Positions 40,145-52,985 of a DNA stretch of 64,000 bases are shown in pieces; the stretch's first letter is position 1, and every line of letters starts with the position of its first letter. The notes beneath the pieces were generated by a model, which searched no databases, was not told the origin of the DNA, and worked only from the letters and a program-made list of their open reading frames with translations. The position numbers were made by a program, and so were the translations under genes. Source of the stretch: Lanius collurio (lineage: Eukaryota > Chordata > Aves > Passeriformes > Laniidae); NCBI GenBank assembly GCA_020086605.1, contig JACBWW010000016.1, forward strand, positions 17,164,458 through 17,228,457, in the 5' to 3' direction.

Positions 40145-43100
40145 AATCACCATGAAAAATTCCTTCCTGTTAATCTGATGGATGGATTACAGTTTGTCCT
40201 TGCACGGCCAGGTTGTACTTTCCATCAGAACTGGAGATTCCAACCCTCATTATATCATTTCTGTAATGCAAATGGTTATGTATAGAAGGAGATTTAATTA
40301 ATCCCCTGCTGGTTGGTAGTATACCCTAAAGCAAACATAGTCAGCAAAGGAAAAAAAAAATTAAAACATGAATGCATGGTACCAGGTCACTGACTGTCAG
40401 TGGAATTTCATCATCTGTGAAATATTAACTTATTAACTGAAATGTATTTACTCTTATAGCTGTAAAAATATTTGTCTATTGTCCCAACTGGTATGATAGT
40501 GAACTACCTTGCAAGGGAGCCAAGGTCAAAGGCAATCTCAGGAATCATGCTGTCTGCTCTGGCAAAAATATGTAACATCCTGTGTGGCAATGGTTCTCAT
40601 TTTAATTTGCAAGGACTCCATTTAAGCTGCCATCAGTGCAGGCTCCAGCATCCAACTTTGCCTGTGGGTCTGTGCCATATGGGCAGATACATATTCAAGG
40701 ACAAATTACAAGACTGAGAGAAAGTGACAAATTTGAGTGATGGGTTCCTGTTTTTTCACACTTTTATAACATAACGTATCTGCTGAAACGATGTGGGTTG
40801 CATTTTGGGTCAATGAACAAATAGATTTCCAGACTTTATTTCCGCTCCATATTGTGTGCACACACCTATGCAAAAAGCTGGCACTGTTCCTGCTGCCTGA
40901 AACATTCCTGTTTTCAGATGCAGTTTCTGTATGTAAAAGATCACAACTGAATAAATTTTTTGGTATCTCTGTACTAAACAATATATTTTGCAAACAGAAA
41001 AATGATCTTTAAATGGCTGGTATTTTTTCTCTTTTAGCCTCCTTGGTGCCTGTAAAATGAGGATCTAGTCCTATTGTGAAACCTCTTCTGTAGCATGATA
41101 TGGTGTCCAACTGATTTTATAGCCTCATGATTGAGGTGATGAACTTAAGATAAAAGGAAATATGAGGAACTCTTTTGAAGGCAGATATTTGAATCAGCTT
41201 TTTATCTGTTCCTTGATGCTGAATTTCTTTCCCAAGGTTCCTTTTTAACTACTTGTCTGAAAATCTGCTGCTTCTTTTGTCATGTAGAGATCAAGTTGCA
41301 TGTTTAATAATTATGCCTTGAAATGTGGAACTGATACAAAAAATTAACTTTCAGAACAGTCTGTTCTTGTCATTTGGGTACTGCAAGATTTAATACACTC
41401 CTTATTTTTTAGGATCTGTGAAAGTTGTTCTTTATTTCCACTTCTGAAAGTTCTTTGTGAATAATGGGCACCAATATTTTAAAATGTTCTTATGCTATTT
41501 AGCACTTCATATAAATCAAATGTAAATGTAAGCCTCTGTTTTGAGGGTTATATTATTGACCTAGAGAGCAGGTGGCATGGAGGCTGGCTGGAGTAATAAT
41601 GGTAATATAAATATAGCTACTGGCAGCACAAGTGCTCAGGGAGGCAGATGTGCTCTTGGAAGGGGCAGTTTGGAATCTTGCAGGTTCATGCATTGTTCTA
41701 ATCAGAAGGGTGATTTTCAATTAAAAACGTCCTTCAGGATAAACTAGCATATTGAAAGCATTACAGCTGCACCCTGTAAATAATGTTTCAGACCAAGTTG
41801 TCGCAGCTCAGCACTCTTTTATTAGTTATCTCACCTCTTAAAATGTGATTTATTTTTTCAGGCTACATGGACATGTAATGCCAACCTCCTTTTTGGTGTG
41901 AGTGGAAACCAGTTAAATCACACCACCTACCTCATAATTTACACACCAAAACATTTAATCTCTACTCTAAATGATACTATATATGATTCTGAGTAGACTT
42001 TAACCTTTATAGGGTGTTTGTGAAACGCTGTTAGACTTTTCTCTTACATTTTTCATAATTATTGAATCACTGTTTTTGCAGTGCTGCTTCAGATGTTTGA
42101 AACCACCCTGTCATTTTAACATACAAACTCTCAGTTGGTCCCATTGCACACACTGAAGTGTTGAGCTGTCTTAAGACCCAGATGAGTCTTGACCCTGTGA
42201 AATGTATCCCCATCTCTGGGAGGCATTTTCATTGTGCACTCAATCCCTTGGAGACCTGCAGTGTTCTCCTGGCAGTGGACATCCTCAAATAGGAAATAGC
42301 TCAGCAGTTGTCTGTGGTCTGCTCCATCCTTCCTTCCATCTCCAGGCATTTTCTGTCTGGGATGTAACTTCACACACAAACTCCCCGGTGATTTGGGAAA
42401 AGCAAATCTCATACTGCTTGTGGTTGTGTAACTTCCAGCTCTGGTGCTTTTGCCTTGGCCCCACTGGTGATGGTCTGTTTTGAGGGATTGCAGGGGCTGT
42501 TACCAGCTTTGGAGAGGCAGAAAAAGACAAAGAGCTGGGAGGGTGCCTTGTCATTTCTCCAGAGGACAGGGAAAGTGCTGCAGAGGCCAGGATGTGGTGG
42601 GCTGTGTGGCTGTTAGGGTTTGTGAAGGGGATTTTAAGACATGAGACATAGAGGAACAACAGGTATAAAAATTGATTGTTTTGATTGTGCTCTTTGTTGC
42701 CAAGACCACAGTGATATTAAATGTGAACTACTGCCTATTGATCCCACAGCTGCACTGTGTTTGTCAAGGCAGAGGTGCAGAGTGAGGACAATTCCTACAT
42801 GTATAGGATAATATTTCAGTTGCATTGAGATGTCATCTGCTAGGACTTCCTTCCTTATTTGGAAACTCGGCTTCCAAGGGATGCTTTCAGGAGCAAAACC
42901 CAGGCAGTCCTCCTTCTAGTCTCACATTCATCTAATCCTGAATTACCTACATTATAGGAAGTATTAAAGGTCATATTGTTAGAGTAAAACAAGCATTCTG
43001 TAAAGGAAAGGATTTGTCCATTCCTGTTCCTGGACCGTGCTTTTTGTGATGTATGTGGTAATTATAAGTCACAGTTAGCAGAGCTGTGCTGCTGCAGGGG

Positions 43101-44089
43101 AGTGTTCTCTCTTTAAATGACTTTTCAGCTCTGATGACTAAGAGTAAAGCTTGTAAAAATGAACCCTAAAAGTTCAAAACCAAGAAGGTAGGTAGATAGA
43201 TTTAAAAGTCACTGTTGTGCTTTTTCACCCAGTACCATGAAATTCCAGATCTTTATACATTCATTCTAAAAATTTCTGGGCCTAACTGTGTTGGAATGAA
43301 CAGAAATGCGTCATTTGAATAGAAAAACTGCCTTGTGCCAAGAGGTGCCATCTTCTTTAAAAAGCATAAATTAAATACAGCTGCTCATATGATGAAAGAG
43401 ATGTATATGCATGTCTAAGTAACATACTACCTACTCAAGCAGAACAACATACAATACCTGTATCTTACCTGGTTTTTTATTCATTTGCAGTGGCAAAAAG
43501 CTGTCCTTGCCACGTAGGCTTCACAGTTGGAAACTAATTCTTTATAACAAATGAGAGTGGAAGAAGTACCTTTTTTAGAATATAAACTACACAACCTGTT
43601 ATAGATGCTAATGATTTATTATCTTACGCACTTGAAGTGTTTTGATTAGATCTTGACAAGTTTGTCTGACGACAGGAATTTATTTCTCGATGCTGTAAGC
43701 TGTCAGCCTGGCAATAATTCACACATGGAATTTTCTCAGCACTGTTAAACTGTAATGAAATTTCAAATTACGGAGAACTCATACTTGAAAAGAATAACGG
43801 CATGTAAAAGTTAGTTGTTTATTTATTAGTTTTTACTGGTTGTAACTTTGTGGTGTCTTTAAACAACTGTAAGCCAAATCCCATATATTACTGATCAGAC
43901 CAGTCACGACCTGTCAATAACATTGGTAGTCCTGTTAGTCACTGTAGATAAACATGGAAAAGAGATTACCTTACCGGATTTCATAGATTTAATATTTTTT
44001 CCTATTGATTTTTTTTCCCCCAATATTCAGTGAGAACACAGATTTTTTTTTTTTTCCATAGAGGGGGTGAGAAACACATCCCGTGGATC

Positions 44090-44360
44090 AAGTAGCCTGA
44101 CAGCCACTCGGTATTGGCTGTGCTGGTGCTTGCTGGGCCCAGCCGCAGCCAGGCAGCCGGGGCTGAGCGCGGTCCGGCCGCGGTCCCGCCCGTGCCGGTG
44201 TTTTAAGGAGAAAACCCCGGAATCGGGGGCTGCGGCCGCGGCTGCCACCTGGCGGTGTCCGGCGGGAGCGCAGCCCCCGCGGCCGGGCGGGGCCGGGGTT
44301 CGCGGAGCCGGCGCTGGGCAGGGCCGGGGGATGCCCCCGGGCTATCGACTGCTGTAAAAA
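44090..44360. promoter_or_regulatory. CpG island just upstream of MAST exon 2, candidate alternative promoter
   Basis: About 30 CpGs fall within roughly 240 bases, against a nearly CpG-free background. The island includes a GC box GGGCGGGGCC at 44285-44294 and a GCGGCCGC run near 44232. It ends about 600 bases before the exon at 44956. A donor-like GATGAG|GTATGT lies at 44641/44642 downstream, so a transcript could start here and use a short noncoding first exon. No frame in the island joins exon 2 in register: the ATG at 44331 stops after eight codons. The island could equally drive an antisense transcript. The promoter role is inferred from composition only. Confidence 0.55.
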
Positions 44361-44510
44361 CCACAAAATCCCCCGTCTGCCTTTGCTTGCGCTGCTGAAA
44401 CGCCAAATGCTGCTGAGAAGTGGGAGTAGTTTTTGGCCTCGGATTTATTTTGTGATAATACGTAATACAACTAATGTGTATGTTCAAAATAAAACCAAAA
44501 CCCAAAACAA

Positions 44511-44525
44511 CCCCCCCCCCCCCCC
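44511..44525. repeat. Poly-C run of 15
   Basis: Fifteen Cs between AAAACAA and AATCC, about 150 bases downstream of the CpG island. The minus strand is a G15 tract able to form a quadruplex. The length is prone to sequencing error. Confidence 0.9.
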
Positions 44526-44955
44526 AATCCACTCTATTGCATTAATTCTTTCTTTTGGTGAAAGTGTGAGACCATACCACAGCAGCTGCAGACACACCAC
44601 GTTCCACACTTCTGGAAGTGGTTCGGTCTGATGCTGATGAGGTATGTAGGACAGAATTAATTACTGCCTTATCTGTGCTCAGGCTTGAATTTCAAAGTTA
44701 TGTTTGCTCTGTTGAGTGCTTATGATTTTTTGACTACAAAGGCAATGATTATTTAGGCAAAATGAGCAACTTTTGTACCCCAGACTGTGCATTGTGAATG
44801 TGTAGCAGCAGAGCTGTGCAGTTCTACACTGAGCATGCGCTGGGAAATGGCCAGCTCTTTATTCATTCCACCTCAGTCCTTTATTGATAAATAAATTAGT
44901 AATATATCGTAAAAAGTAAAATTAACTCAAGGTTTTCATTCTTTTCTTTTTCCAG

Positions 44956-44987
44956 AAAGAGCTCAGTCTCCCCAGAAGAGGAAGCTT
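44956..44987 (+). CDS. MAST4: Second coding exon of the same MAST-family kinase (KELSLPRRGS)
   Basis: A 32-base exon lies between a good acceptor (a T/C-rich stretch ending TTTTTCCAG at 44955) and a consensus GTAAGT donor at 44988. Following the phase-0 exon at 13107 it reads K-E-L-S-L-P-R-R-G-S and leaves TT, so it exits in phase 2. From family knowledge, MAST2 and MAST4 carry KELSLPRRGSF followed by CRTSNRKSL, so the next exon should start with C to complete Phe. MAST3 has R-G after PRRG and does not fit. The RRxS context around the serine resembles basophilic-kinase and 14-3-3 type sites common in MAST N-termini, which is inference. The next exon (CRTSNRKSL) was not found before 64000, so the following intron is at least 19 kb. 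The exon is too short to appear in an ORF scan and was recognised from splice sites and peptide. Confidence 0.88.
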
Positions 44988-47900
44988 GTAAGTATAATTT
45001 TTCTTTATTCATCCCTTGGTTTGTTTTGAACATATATAGCTGTTCAGTTGTGGAAGTAATTTAGATGGGCAGATGCTCTGTTTTCTCTGTAGCATTTTCA
45101 AGAATCTGTCATGGGCTTGGAAGCAGCTAGCTTGGATTTCTCTGAGACTGAAGCCTCTACTCATTTCCTTAAGTGTAGTAGGAAAAGCAGTGGTAGTGTA
45201 AGCTTACTTCTAATTACCAGCTTGAGCTGATCCTGATATGGAAGTAGCTGCGGTGTTGAGTGTTGCCACTGTGACATCGCTGAAGTGACTCCAGAGAAGT
45301 CACTGATTATTTATGCTATATGGACAACTTTGATCACTGCTCTTCAAACAATCTGTTGACAGAAGTCTAAGCACACAGCTCCCAGGCCACACAGGTCAGG
45401 TGTTTGTGGAGCAGGCAGCCTGATAGAGGTATCTCAATAAAGTAGTGCATGTCAGGAAAAGTAGCCTTTTAAAACTGTGATTTAAACAAACAGCAATTTT
45501 TAAAAATGCATTATGATGCTTAAAGAATTTTAGTGAACTAACTTGTATTTCAATGGTATTATTAGAGCTTAGCTTCTGCTATGCTTACAAATTTATGGTG
45601 GAAGAAATTGCATTATTGATCACTTTATATAAAAGAGAAAGCTTTTGTACTGCCTGCTATTGCATTATGATTTAAAATTGTTTCCCAAAGCTTGTGGACT
45701 ACAGACATGAAGCTCACAAAAGCTTATAACCTTTCTTCCTCAGGTTTCTGGTTCTAATGAGAAATGATTTTTAGTTCTTTCAGTGTAAGCTATCCCCTTT
45801 GTATAAGAAACAGTGTTTAGAAAGTGCTGTGTAGAGCCAGTGATTCAGGGCTGAACAATACAGAGGATCAAAAGGTCTTTTTTTAAAAGTGGGGCATGAC
45901 CAGACCTTTTTGTTTAGTTCATATGACAATGATAAACCAGTCAGGGAGTTATTTAAAGAACATGAAGCACTGACTGGTTTTGGTTTTTTTAAACCAGTAT
46001 GCCTCAAAGGCTGGCTTAACGAGATTTGAGAGATTTCTAAGACAGGTGGTGTTCATCATTTGAAGATTATGAAGGTTCTTTGATCAAATAGTGGAGCAGT
46101 GAGTTACCAGTAAGTTTTTTGTTTAATGTAACTTAGATATTTTTGCACAAAACTTTTGGAATTGAAATTGAGAATGCCAGAGATATTCCAGCTCATTCCA
46201 GCATGGAGGTGGGTATGACACAAGACTACTCATGTATTTTCATTTGAGGTATCTGAAATACAAATGAAGTGCTTCAAATGTGTAGTGTTTTAGTTACTGG
46301 TAACTAAACCAAGTGACTGAATATTTTATTTTTGTATTACTTAACTCCTGCAATTTTCATTACTTCACTGTAGTTTTCTTCCACAAGTGAGTGCCTTTTA
46401 AGCTGTCAATATGTGAAGAAATTTAGCAACCTGTGTCAAGAAGATCCAGGCCATAAATTTTAAGCACAAGGTTGCAGCTATTAGTGAGACTAAAAATCTA
46501 TGACGAATTGAAATGTCTTAGTTGCCTGTGTTATCTAGCTGATTATTTGATGGTAGTTTCTGGAATTACAGATTCTACAGTCAAGTACCAGGTGTAGTCA
46601 AGTACCACATGATACCTTGTTTGAGAAGTTTAAGTGTTCATGAAGTCAGTAGTGCATTGTGGCTGATGTAGAGCTGTGTTGATGCTGTATATGAAATGTA
46701 CTGGCTCACTGAAAAGGATCTTGTGGAGTTGCTCTACATGATTTTGCATATCCCAATATCAGAGTGCCTACTTGATTAAAAAAAATCCTTTTAGTTATTG
46801 AATTAATAATTAAAGAAATTTGTATAAAGGGAATAATTATAATATATGCATGTAATATAAGGTAAAAATACACATATACTATGTATAAATTTGTTCAACC
46901 ATTCTGTGAAAAAGAATGGCATTACCACTATAGGCAATTCTCAGTTCTTCCAGACGATTTTCCTCTGCTTGAATCAACTTAATGGTGAAGCTCATAAGCA
47001 AAAATAAATTCTGAAAATAAAATTTATTCTGTAAAGTGCTGTGGCTGATGAGTAGGGATAGTTATGGGTGTAGCCATGTCCTGATTCACTGACTGTCAGT
47101 CACTGACTTTTGTTCACCATCAGAAGCAGAAGCAGGAATGGACAGGAGGATGAAGTGCCTGACTTGGAGCCAGGAGCCCTCAAGAGGTGCATCCATTTTC
47201 TGCACAAACTCCAGCCTTTAGAGCAGTTCAGTAGCAGTTGTATTGTAGACAAACATCAGCCACTCAACATTTTTTTGTGTGCTAGTCTGGAGGTTGGGGT
47301 GCACTTACTGCTGTAAAAAATCTTATTTGGGGAGGAAGTAATTATTTTCCTGCCAGAAACAGGGGGAAGACTTGACTTGGCTGCTGGTTTGGTGATTGCT
47401 TTACTGGATTTTTTGGGTTATAAAGCTTTTAGCCTGTGGATTAGCTTGGGTATTTGTTGTTGCTGAATGGAAAACGATGAGCTATTCCTGACAATGCTTC
47501 TAAACTTTTTCTTTGTTTGACTCTCAATGCTTCATATTTCCTGGGTCAGTATGAGTAGTCTCTATTTTATTGCAGGAACTGATTGTAGGCAGAGACAACA
47601 ACAGTTGCTGTGCTTGTTTGTGCTGAGGAAAAGGAGTGGAGTTACGTGTCTCACTGTACTTGTCAGGAGGAGAAATTTTGTCACCTGAAGAAGGTCTTGG
47701 GTGGAAGCTGAAGAGAATAAATGGTGGGATGGAGCCTGTGAAGTCTGTTGATGAGTGTTGATGACTGTTTCCATATTAGCAGAAGGAAACACAGGCACAC
47801 TGTAAAGGATGGCTTTGCACTTGGGTATCTTGCGATCTTAATTTTGAAATAATCAGCACAGAGTGAGCAGACATGTAAAACAGATGGGGGAATTGCATGT

Positions 47901-50869
47901 AGGGTGACATTAAGAGAAATGCCTGATAATTTAGATACCATTTTGTTGTTAATATGCTTAAAGTGTTTGTGTTTCTGTAGGGGGTTATGTTTAATGCACT
48001 AAAGGAAATTATATTCAGCTGAGTTGTAGGCTGCTAAGAGATTGAGTAGTTAGAGAACAGGAATAAGTAGTTATATTTTGTCTCTGGTGTGGTTCAATAA
48101 TCAGAGTTCAAAGTTTTCCTGTAATGAATTATGCATATAAATGTATTGGTTATGTTTTTCCCCATGCTTTGTTCACAAAAGAAATAATTACCATTCATGA
48201 ATATTTTTTTTAGTTTCAAATTGTGAATGTGGTATGATAGACTCAAACTTTGATCTCCAGCCTATTAGTTGAAGTAGTTTAATTATTTTCAGCCATTATC
48301 CTGTTCTATTCTCTGTACAGAGATCAGTTTTTGTATTGTTGGCTGCAGCTTTCACATGGTTTTGATGTGCACCTGCACGTGAATCACACTAGGGACGTTC
48401 CAGACTTGAAAGGACAAAGGTGGGGACTTTGCAGCAGGAGCATCCCATGGTGAAGCACCTCTGTGTGTTCATGTGTTTAAGAGCAGTTCAGCACCCAGAA
48501 GATCAGGCTGAAAACTGCATTTCATTGTGGCTGCAGGATGCACAGCACCAGCCTGGAGCTCACTATTCCTTCTGCTTGCCTCCTTGTCTGATCAGTAGTC
48601 ACTAAATCCAGTTGGGGTTGCCTTTGAGCCATCTGGTTTCTTGTTCAGTACCCCAATAATAAAAAATTAATAATGAATTAATTTCTTTATAGCATGAATC
48701 TTATTGACCTATTCAGGCTTTTTAATGAAAAATGTGGGTTTATATTTGAAATCTTCATGGTTTCTAATCTAGGGTTTATGGTGTGGGTTGCTGTAATTTT
48801 TGTGGTATCTAAATGCAAAATTTTCTAAAAAGAAAATATGCCTTTCCCATATTATACCCAAACTCAAAAAGAGTCATTTCCTCAGCAAACTAAATTTGCT
48901 AAACTAGTTTCTAACTTCAGCTGTAAGTTTTTTCTTGTTAATTATTTCCTGCTATCAACCATCTGTATCAAATATACTTTTAAGTCTGTATACAAATGGA
49001 AGAAGATAATGGAGGCATAAGAAGCATGAAAAAATAATTTTAATCCAGGGTATATCCAGTAAAAATACACATTTATATGAACCAAATCTTACAGACTGCT
49101 GTTTTGATGGTGATTAGTGCTGGTAAAGAGTAGTATTTACCTGCAGTTTTTATGTCTATCTCTGAAATATGGTAAGCAACGTAACAGTGTTTGCTAAAGA
49201 CATGTGCAAGCCTTTTATGGTGGTCTTTATTCCTTCTAATTACTTTTTAAAGCAGCTTATGTCCCCTGTGGGAATTGTTTTCTCTCGTTCTCTTCTTCGT
49301 TCTGTGCACTACCACTCTGCTTAAAACCTCTGAAGATTCTTAGTTTCTGCTGCCCTAGACATTTCTGAGGGGGTTTCATTAAACAAGTCTTCATCATAAT
49401 TTGTTAAACATACCCCCAACTTCCTGACAGTAAAATAACACACAAACACACCAAGGAATTTCTCTGGGGGGATGTGCTGAACTACCTGTATTCTTTTTAA
49501 TGTTTAGACCTTGGAAACAATAAGAGCTTTGATGGCAGGAAAGAAAATTTCTGGCCTTTAGTGCTGGTTTATATCTTCGTTCTGCCATGCTCAGGTGCTG
49601 GGGGAATTTCCCCTGTATCTGCAGAGAAATGGAGTATATAATTCAGTTTCTACTCATCTTGGCGGGTGAGTGTTTCTGCTGGTGATGGATGGATGCTGTT
49701 TCCCTGCCAGGAGCAAGTGCCATTGTCCCAAGAGTAGGAAAGCCAAAGTGCAGGAAGTGGATGAAAAATAGTTCTGAAAAGGAGTAGAGAATTTTGCTGC
49801 TTTTGCTCTCTGTTCTGATTTGGATCTGAAAATAAAGTAAGAAATAATGCCTCCAGTGAATTCATTCTGCTTGTGGTGCTTTATGGAGATGGGGAGAGAA
49901 AGAGGTGCTCTTTTCTGACTACCCCATCCTGCTCTGAGTATGTAGAAACAGCAGTTCACAAGCAGTAGGTCAAAAATAACCTGCTGCTCTTGAGCTGATC
50001 CATGGGACTGGTTCTGGAGGTGGAATGTGCCCAATTATTCTTATAGGGCTCTACAGCAGTGCTGCGATTTGTGTATTAGGCTTTAAAAATAATTTGAAAG
50101 CATTCTTTCTCTAAAAGAAATGATCTGGTGAATCAGGAGTATTGTAGTGTTCTGTATAGACTGTAATCTCAGAGACAAAAAATTTATGGAGGTTTTCAGC
50201 AAGGATTTAAAAGTGGAAAAAGTACTTTGCAAAGTTTTTATTGTCAAGTTTCCACTACTTAATCCAGACTCTCATTTAATAAGTACAATAGAATTACACG
50301 TAGCTTACCAAATTTGTAATTTTTGTTGCTTGCTGTGCTGTCTCACTCCAGAGGCACAGTGTGGGGAGCAGGGGCTCTGGCTGTGTGAGGAACAGCCACC
50401 CTGGCCCTTCCTCCGGAGCCTGGCACTCTGTTCTCCTGGCTGTTGAGAGGTTGGGATTTTGGAGTGTGGGGCTGTGATTGGGATCATGGAAGGGTCTCAA
50501 GATAGGAGTTGTCACGTGGAATTTGAGTTGGTTGATGAGTACTGGTGAATGGCAGCCTAAATACAGCCTTCAGCACTTTATAGCATATATGTGGAAATTT
50601 TGGGGGGGAAAGTGACATTCTTGGGAATAGACATTTTAAAAAGTCTTGGACATAATTTGGGGCAGTTATATTATAGCACAAAATTGATTTTGAGCTGATT
50701 GAAGTTGCTGTTTGCAAGCAGAACTGCCAGACTTACATTGTAAGGGGAACTTTGCCTCCTCATGAAGGTGTGTTCCCCCTTCCTCCCCTGCAGCATCCAG
50801 CTCCCCAGGCTGCTGCTCTTCTCTCAATGCTGGAATCCATAAAGTTTGTGGCTGGACCACAGTTTGGGA

Positions 50870-51430
50870 GTTACGGGACGATGTTTCAAGATGCCAGTTG
50901 TGCGTGTAGTTGAGGGGATTGATTTCTCCACAAGGGCTGGTTCACGTGTCCCCGCCGGCCGGGAGCAGCTGCTGCTCTCGCACCGCTGAGGGCTCTGCCA
51001 GGCTTGGGGTGGGAGCGCTGTCTCTGTTCCTGTCGCCGTGCGAGTTTCCAAGCTGCTCCGTCAGATTCCTGCCAGAATCCTTTCAAGTGTGCCATCGCTC
51101 CCTTTGGCTTGGGGAGGAGGGCTGCTCCTGGAAGCCCAGGGGTTGGTGGCTGATTCGCGGCGTGTGACAGGTCAGATGGCCCCTCTGTGTCCTGGGCTTG
51201 GCGGCTCCTTCCTTTCCTTCTGGTGGGCTCCGTTTCCTTTCGCCGGATGCTGGGAATAGGCTCGCAGAAGATTTTATAATCTGAATTTTTCTTTTTTTTT
51301 TATAAATAATTAGGTTTTTGACATGAGCTGTGTGATTAATCTGGACCATTACTGAACTCCCGAGGTCTCTCTGACACTGGGGGTGTATGAAGAGCTTGGA
51401 ATTGCACTGATTGTTCTGTGCTCTGCGCTG
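50870..51430. promoter_or_regulatory. CpG-enriched patch, candidate internal promoter
   Basis: Around two dozen CpGs in 560 bases, including CCCCGCCGGCCGGG near 50953-50966, GTCGCCGTGCGAG near 51031-51043 and TTCGCGGCGTG near 51154-51164. This is clearly above the intronic background, though weaker than the island at 44.1 kb. It immediately precedes a short ATG-started frame that runs into a GTAAGG donor (51507-51556), the layout expected of an alternative first exon. Long open frames on both strands here reflect GC content rather than coding. Confidence 0.42.
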
Positions 51431-51506
51431 GAGTGATAACAGTGGCCTCTCCTTCCCAGCTCTAAGCCTCTTATGCTGGGAAGGGGCATATCAGTGTATC
51501 AGCACA

Positions 51507-51556
51507 ATGATGAAGCGGAGGAAACAGAGGCTTGGAGCCCCATCTCTGCGGATCCA
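51507..51556 (+). CDS. Candidate alternative first coding exon (MMKRRKQRLGAPSLRI)
   Basis: Sixteen codons and two bases run from tandem ATGs (A at -3) to a donor CCA|GTAAGG. The exon exits in phase 2, the same phase as the exon ending at 44987, so it could splice directly to the next shared MAST exon in register. The frame is closed upstream by TGA at 51408-51410. The peptide is strongly basic (KRRKQR), as are other MAST N-termini before CRTSNRKSL. A CpG-enriched patch lies just upstream. I do not recall this peptide from any database entry. Against it: the frame is short, and donors of this quality occur by chance. An upstream acceptor-like CTTCCCAG at 51459 would make it an internal exon with an incompatible entry phase. 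Confidence 0.33.
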
Positions 51557-52869
51557 GTAAGGACTGTTGTGAAAAATAAATTGCACGTGATCATTTCAAA
51601 TTGAAGCTATGAAGAAAAACTGGCCAGAATTTTCCTGTGGCAAATAGACAGTGCTTTGATTTGTTAGAACTTTCTTTACCTGTCATACTTGTTTGTCTGT
51701 ACATGAAATTTCATTTTGGAAGCTTTAACATTTTAGGTTTATGGACTAATAACCATGAAGTATAGCCAAAAAAAGCAATGTTTAAATGTTTTTAACTGGG
51801 ATACATTGTGGTTAGGTTTTGTCCCAAGCATTAGTGTAGTAAAATGGAATGTTTGTAACTCTGTCTTTCTAGTTTGATCATACTTCAGATTTAAAAAGCA
51901 CTTTTAATAATCTGTCAGAAAGCTGTCACAGTCTTAAAATCTCCAGAAACCTTTGCTACCTTTGCTATTTTCTAGAATTAAGAATGCTATTGAAAACTTC
52001 TAGATTTGAAGAAAGAAATCTCTATTTATATTGCCACATGTATTTCTACAAATGGAATTTTAACAAGCATTTCCTTTTTAATGCTTGTGTCCTTTATAAA
52101 TGCTTTGAAATCTACTAATGGAAACTGCTATTTATGATGTTCACAATTTTATTTATTATTTCTGTTAGGTAAGATTAAGGAAAATGTATATTTTATACTG
52201 TGTTCATAAGTAGAGGAGGTGAAAAGAATCTATCGTGTAGTCAGTAGAGGGAGGAGCAGGGTAAGAGGCAGGTTTAACCTTTTCTATCTGCAATATGTAA
52301 AGCTCATCAGCTGTTTAAGCACTGGGGAGGATTTCCAGTATCTAAAGGTTGCTTAACTGATAAGTATTTGGATTCATCAAGAAATTTAAAGCTAGGAACA
52401 TGGGCAAACATGCTTGACTTCAGGACTTTTAAGCGTAAAATATCTGAATTCTAAACAAAACTGAAGCATGCCTCAGATTTCCATTTTGCTCACTTTTATG
52501 TTTATATACGGTAAATAGAAACTTTTTTTCAGTCAAAAATCAAAGTTATAGGTGTAAGAATACAGTGGCACTAATTTGTATTCTAAGACATAAGCGTATT
52601 TTGTAATACCAATAATTGTAAGTTAACTTTTACTTTATTTCTAGTGAAGGACATCTCATCGTGTATAGTTCACTAAAGTAGGTGTTAGAACCTCTGCTCT
52701 GTGTTCATGTACAAGTCTGTTTGCAGCTTTTTGAAAAGCAGCTACTTTGAGACCTTTTCTGTGCCCTGTGTGAATACAAATGTGCGTTGGCAGCTGACCC
52801 TGCAAAAGCAGGATAGTTCACAGAGCTGAGCACTGAGCTGGGCATCAGCACCCTCAGCTGCAATCCTGA

Positions 52870-52985
52870 TGCTGCTGTGGATGTGCTGTGGACATGCCAC
52901 TAAACCTCTTCATGCCTCAGTTTCCCCACTGCTAAAATTAGAATAAAGCCATTTTGCAGTGCTGCTTTCAGGCTTAATTAGTTGT
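52870..52985 (+). mobile_element. MIR-type ancient SINE remnant
   Basis: The segment reads CACTAAACCTCTTCATGCCTCAGTTTCCCCACTGCTAAAATTAGAATAA in pieces (52898-52946), close to the MIR core ACTTAACCTCTCTGTGCCTCAGTTTCCTCATCTGTAAAATGGGGATAA. It then continues with CAGTGCTGCTTTCAGGCTTAATTAG, like the MIR GGGTTGTTGTGAGGATTAAATGAG. MIR is an old tRNA-derived SINE spread before the amniote radiation, so a diverged copy in a bird is plausible. Confidence 0.7.

Larger units (their letters stand above)
13108..44955 (+). other. Intron 1 of the MAST short transcript (31.8 kb)
   Basis: The intron runs from the GTAAGT donor at 13108 to the TTTCCAG acceptor ending at 44955. It is AT-rich, CpG-poor and lacks recognisable coding exons. 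It contains an antique CR1 reverse-transcriptase fragment (24781-25297), short homopolymer and TA runs, and a CpG island at its 3' end (44090-44360). Apart from these, 13108-24780 and 25298-44089 hold nothing I can name. Open frames up to about 125 codons here lack starts in good context, splice partners or family resemblance. Confidence 0.8.

Noticed and set aside
42131..42659. Overlapping open frames of about 90-124 codons on both strands
   Set aside because: No recognisable domain, start context or splice partner, and the frames overlap on both strands as expected of chance in a slightly GC-richer stretch.
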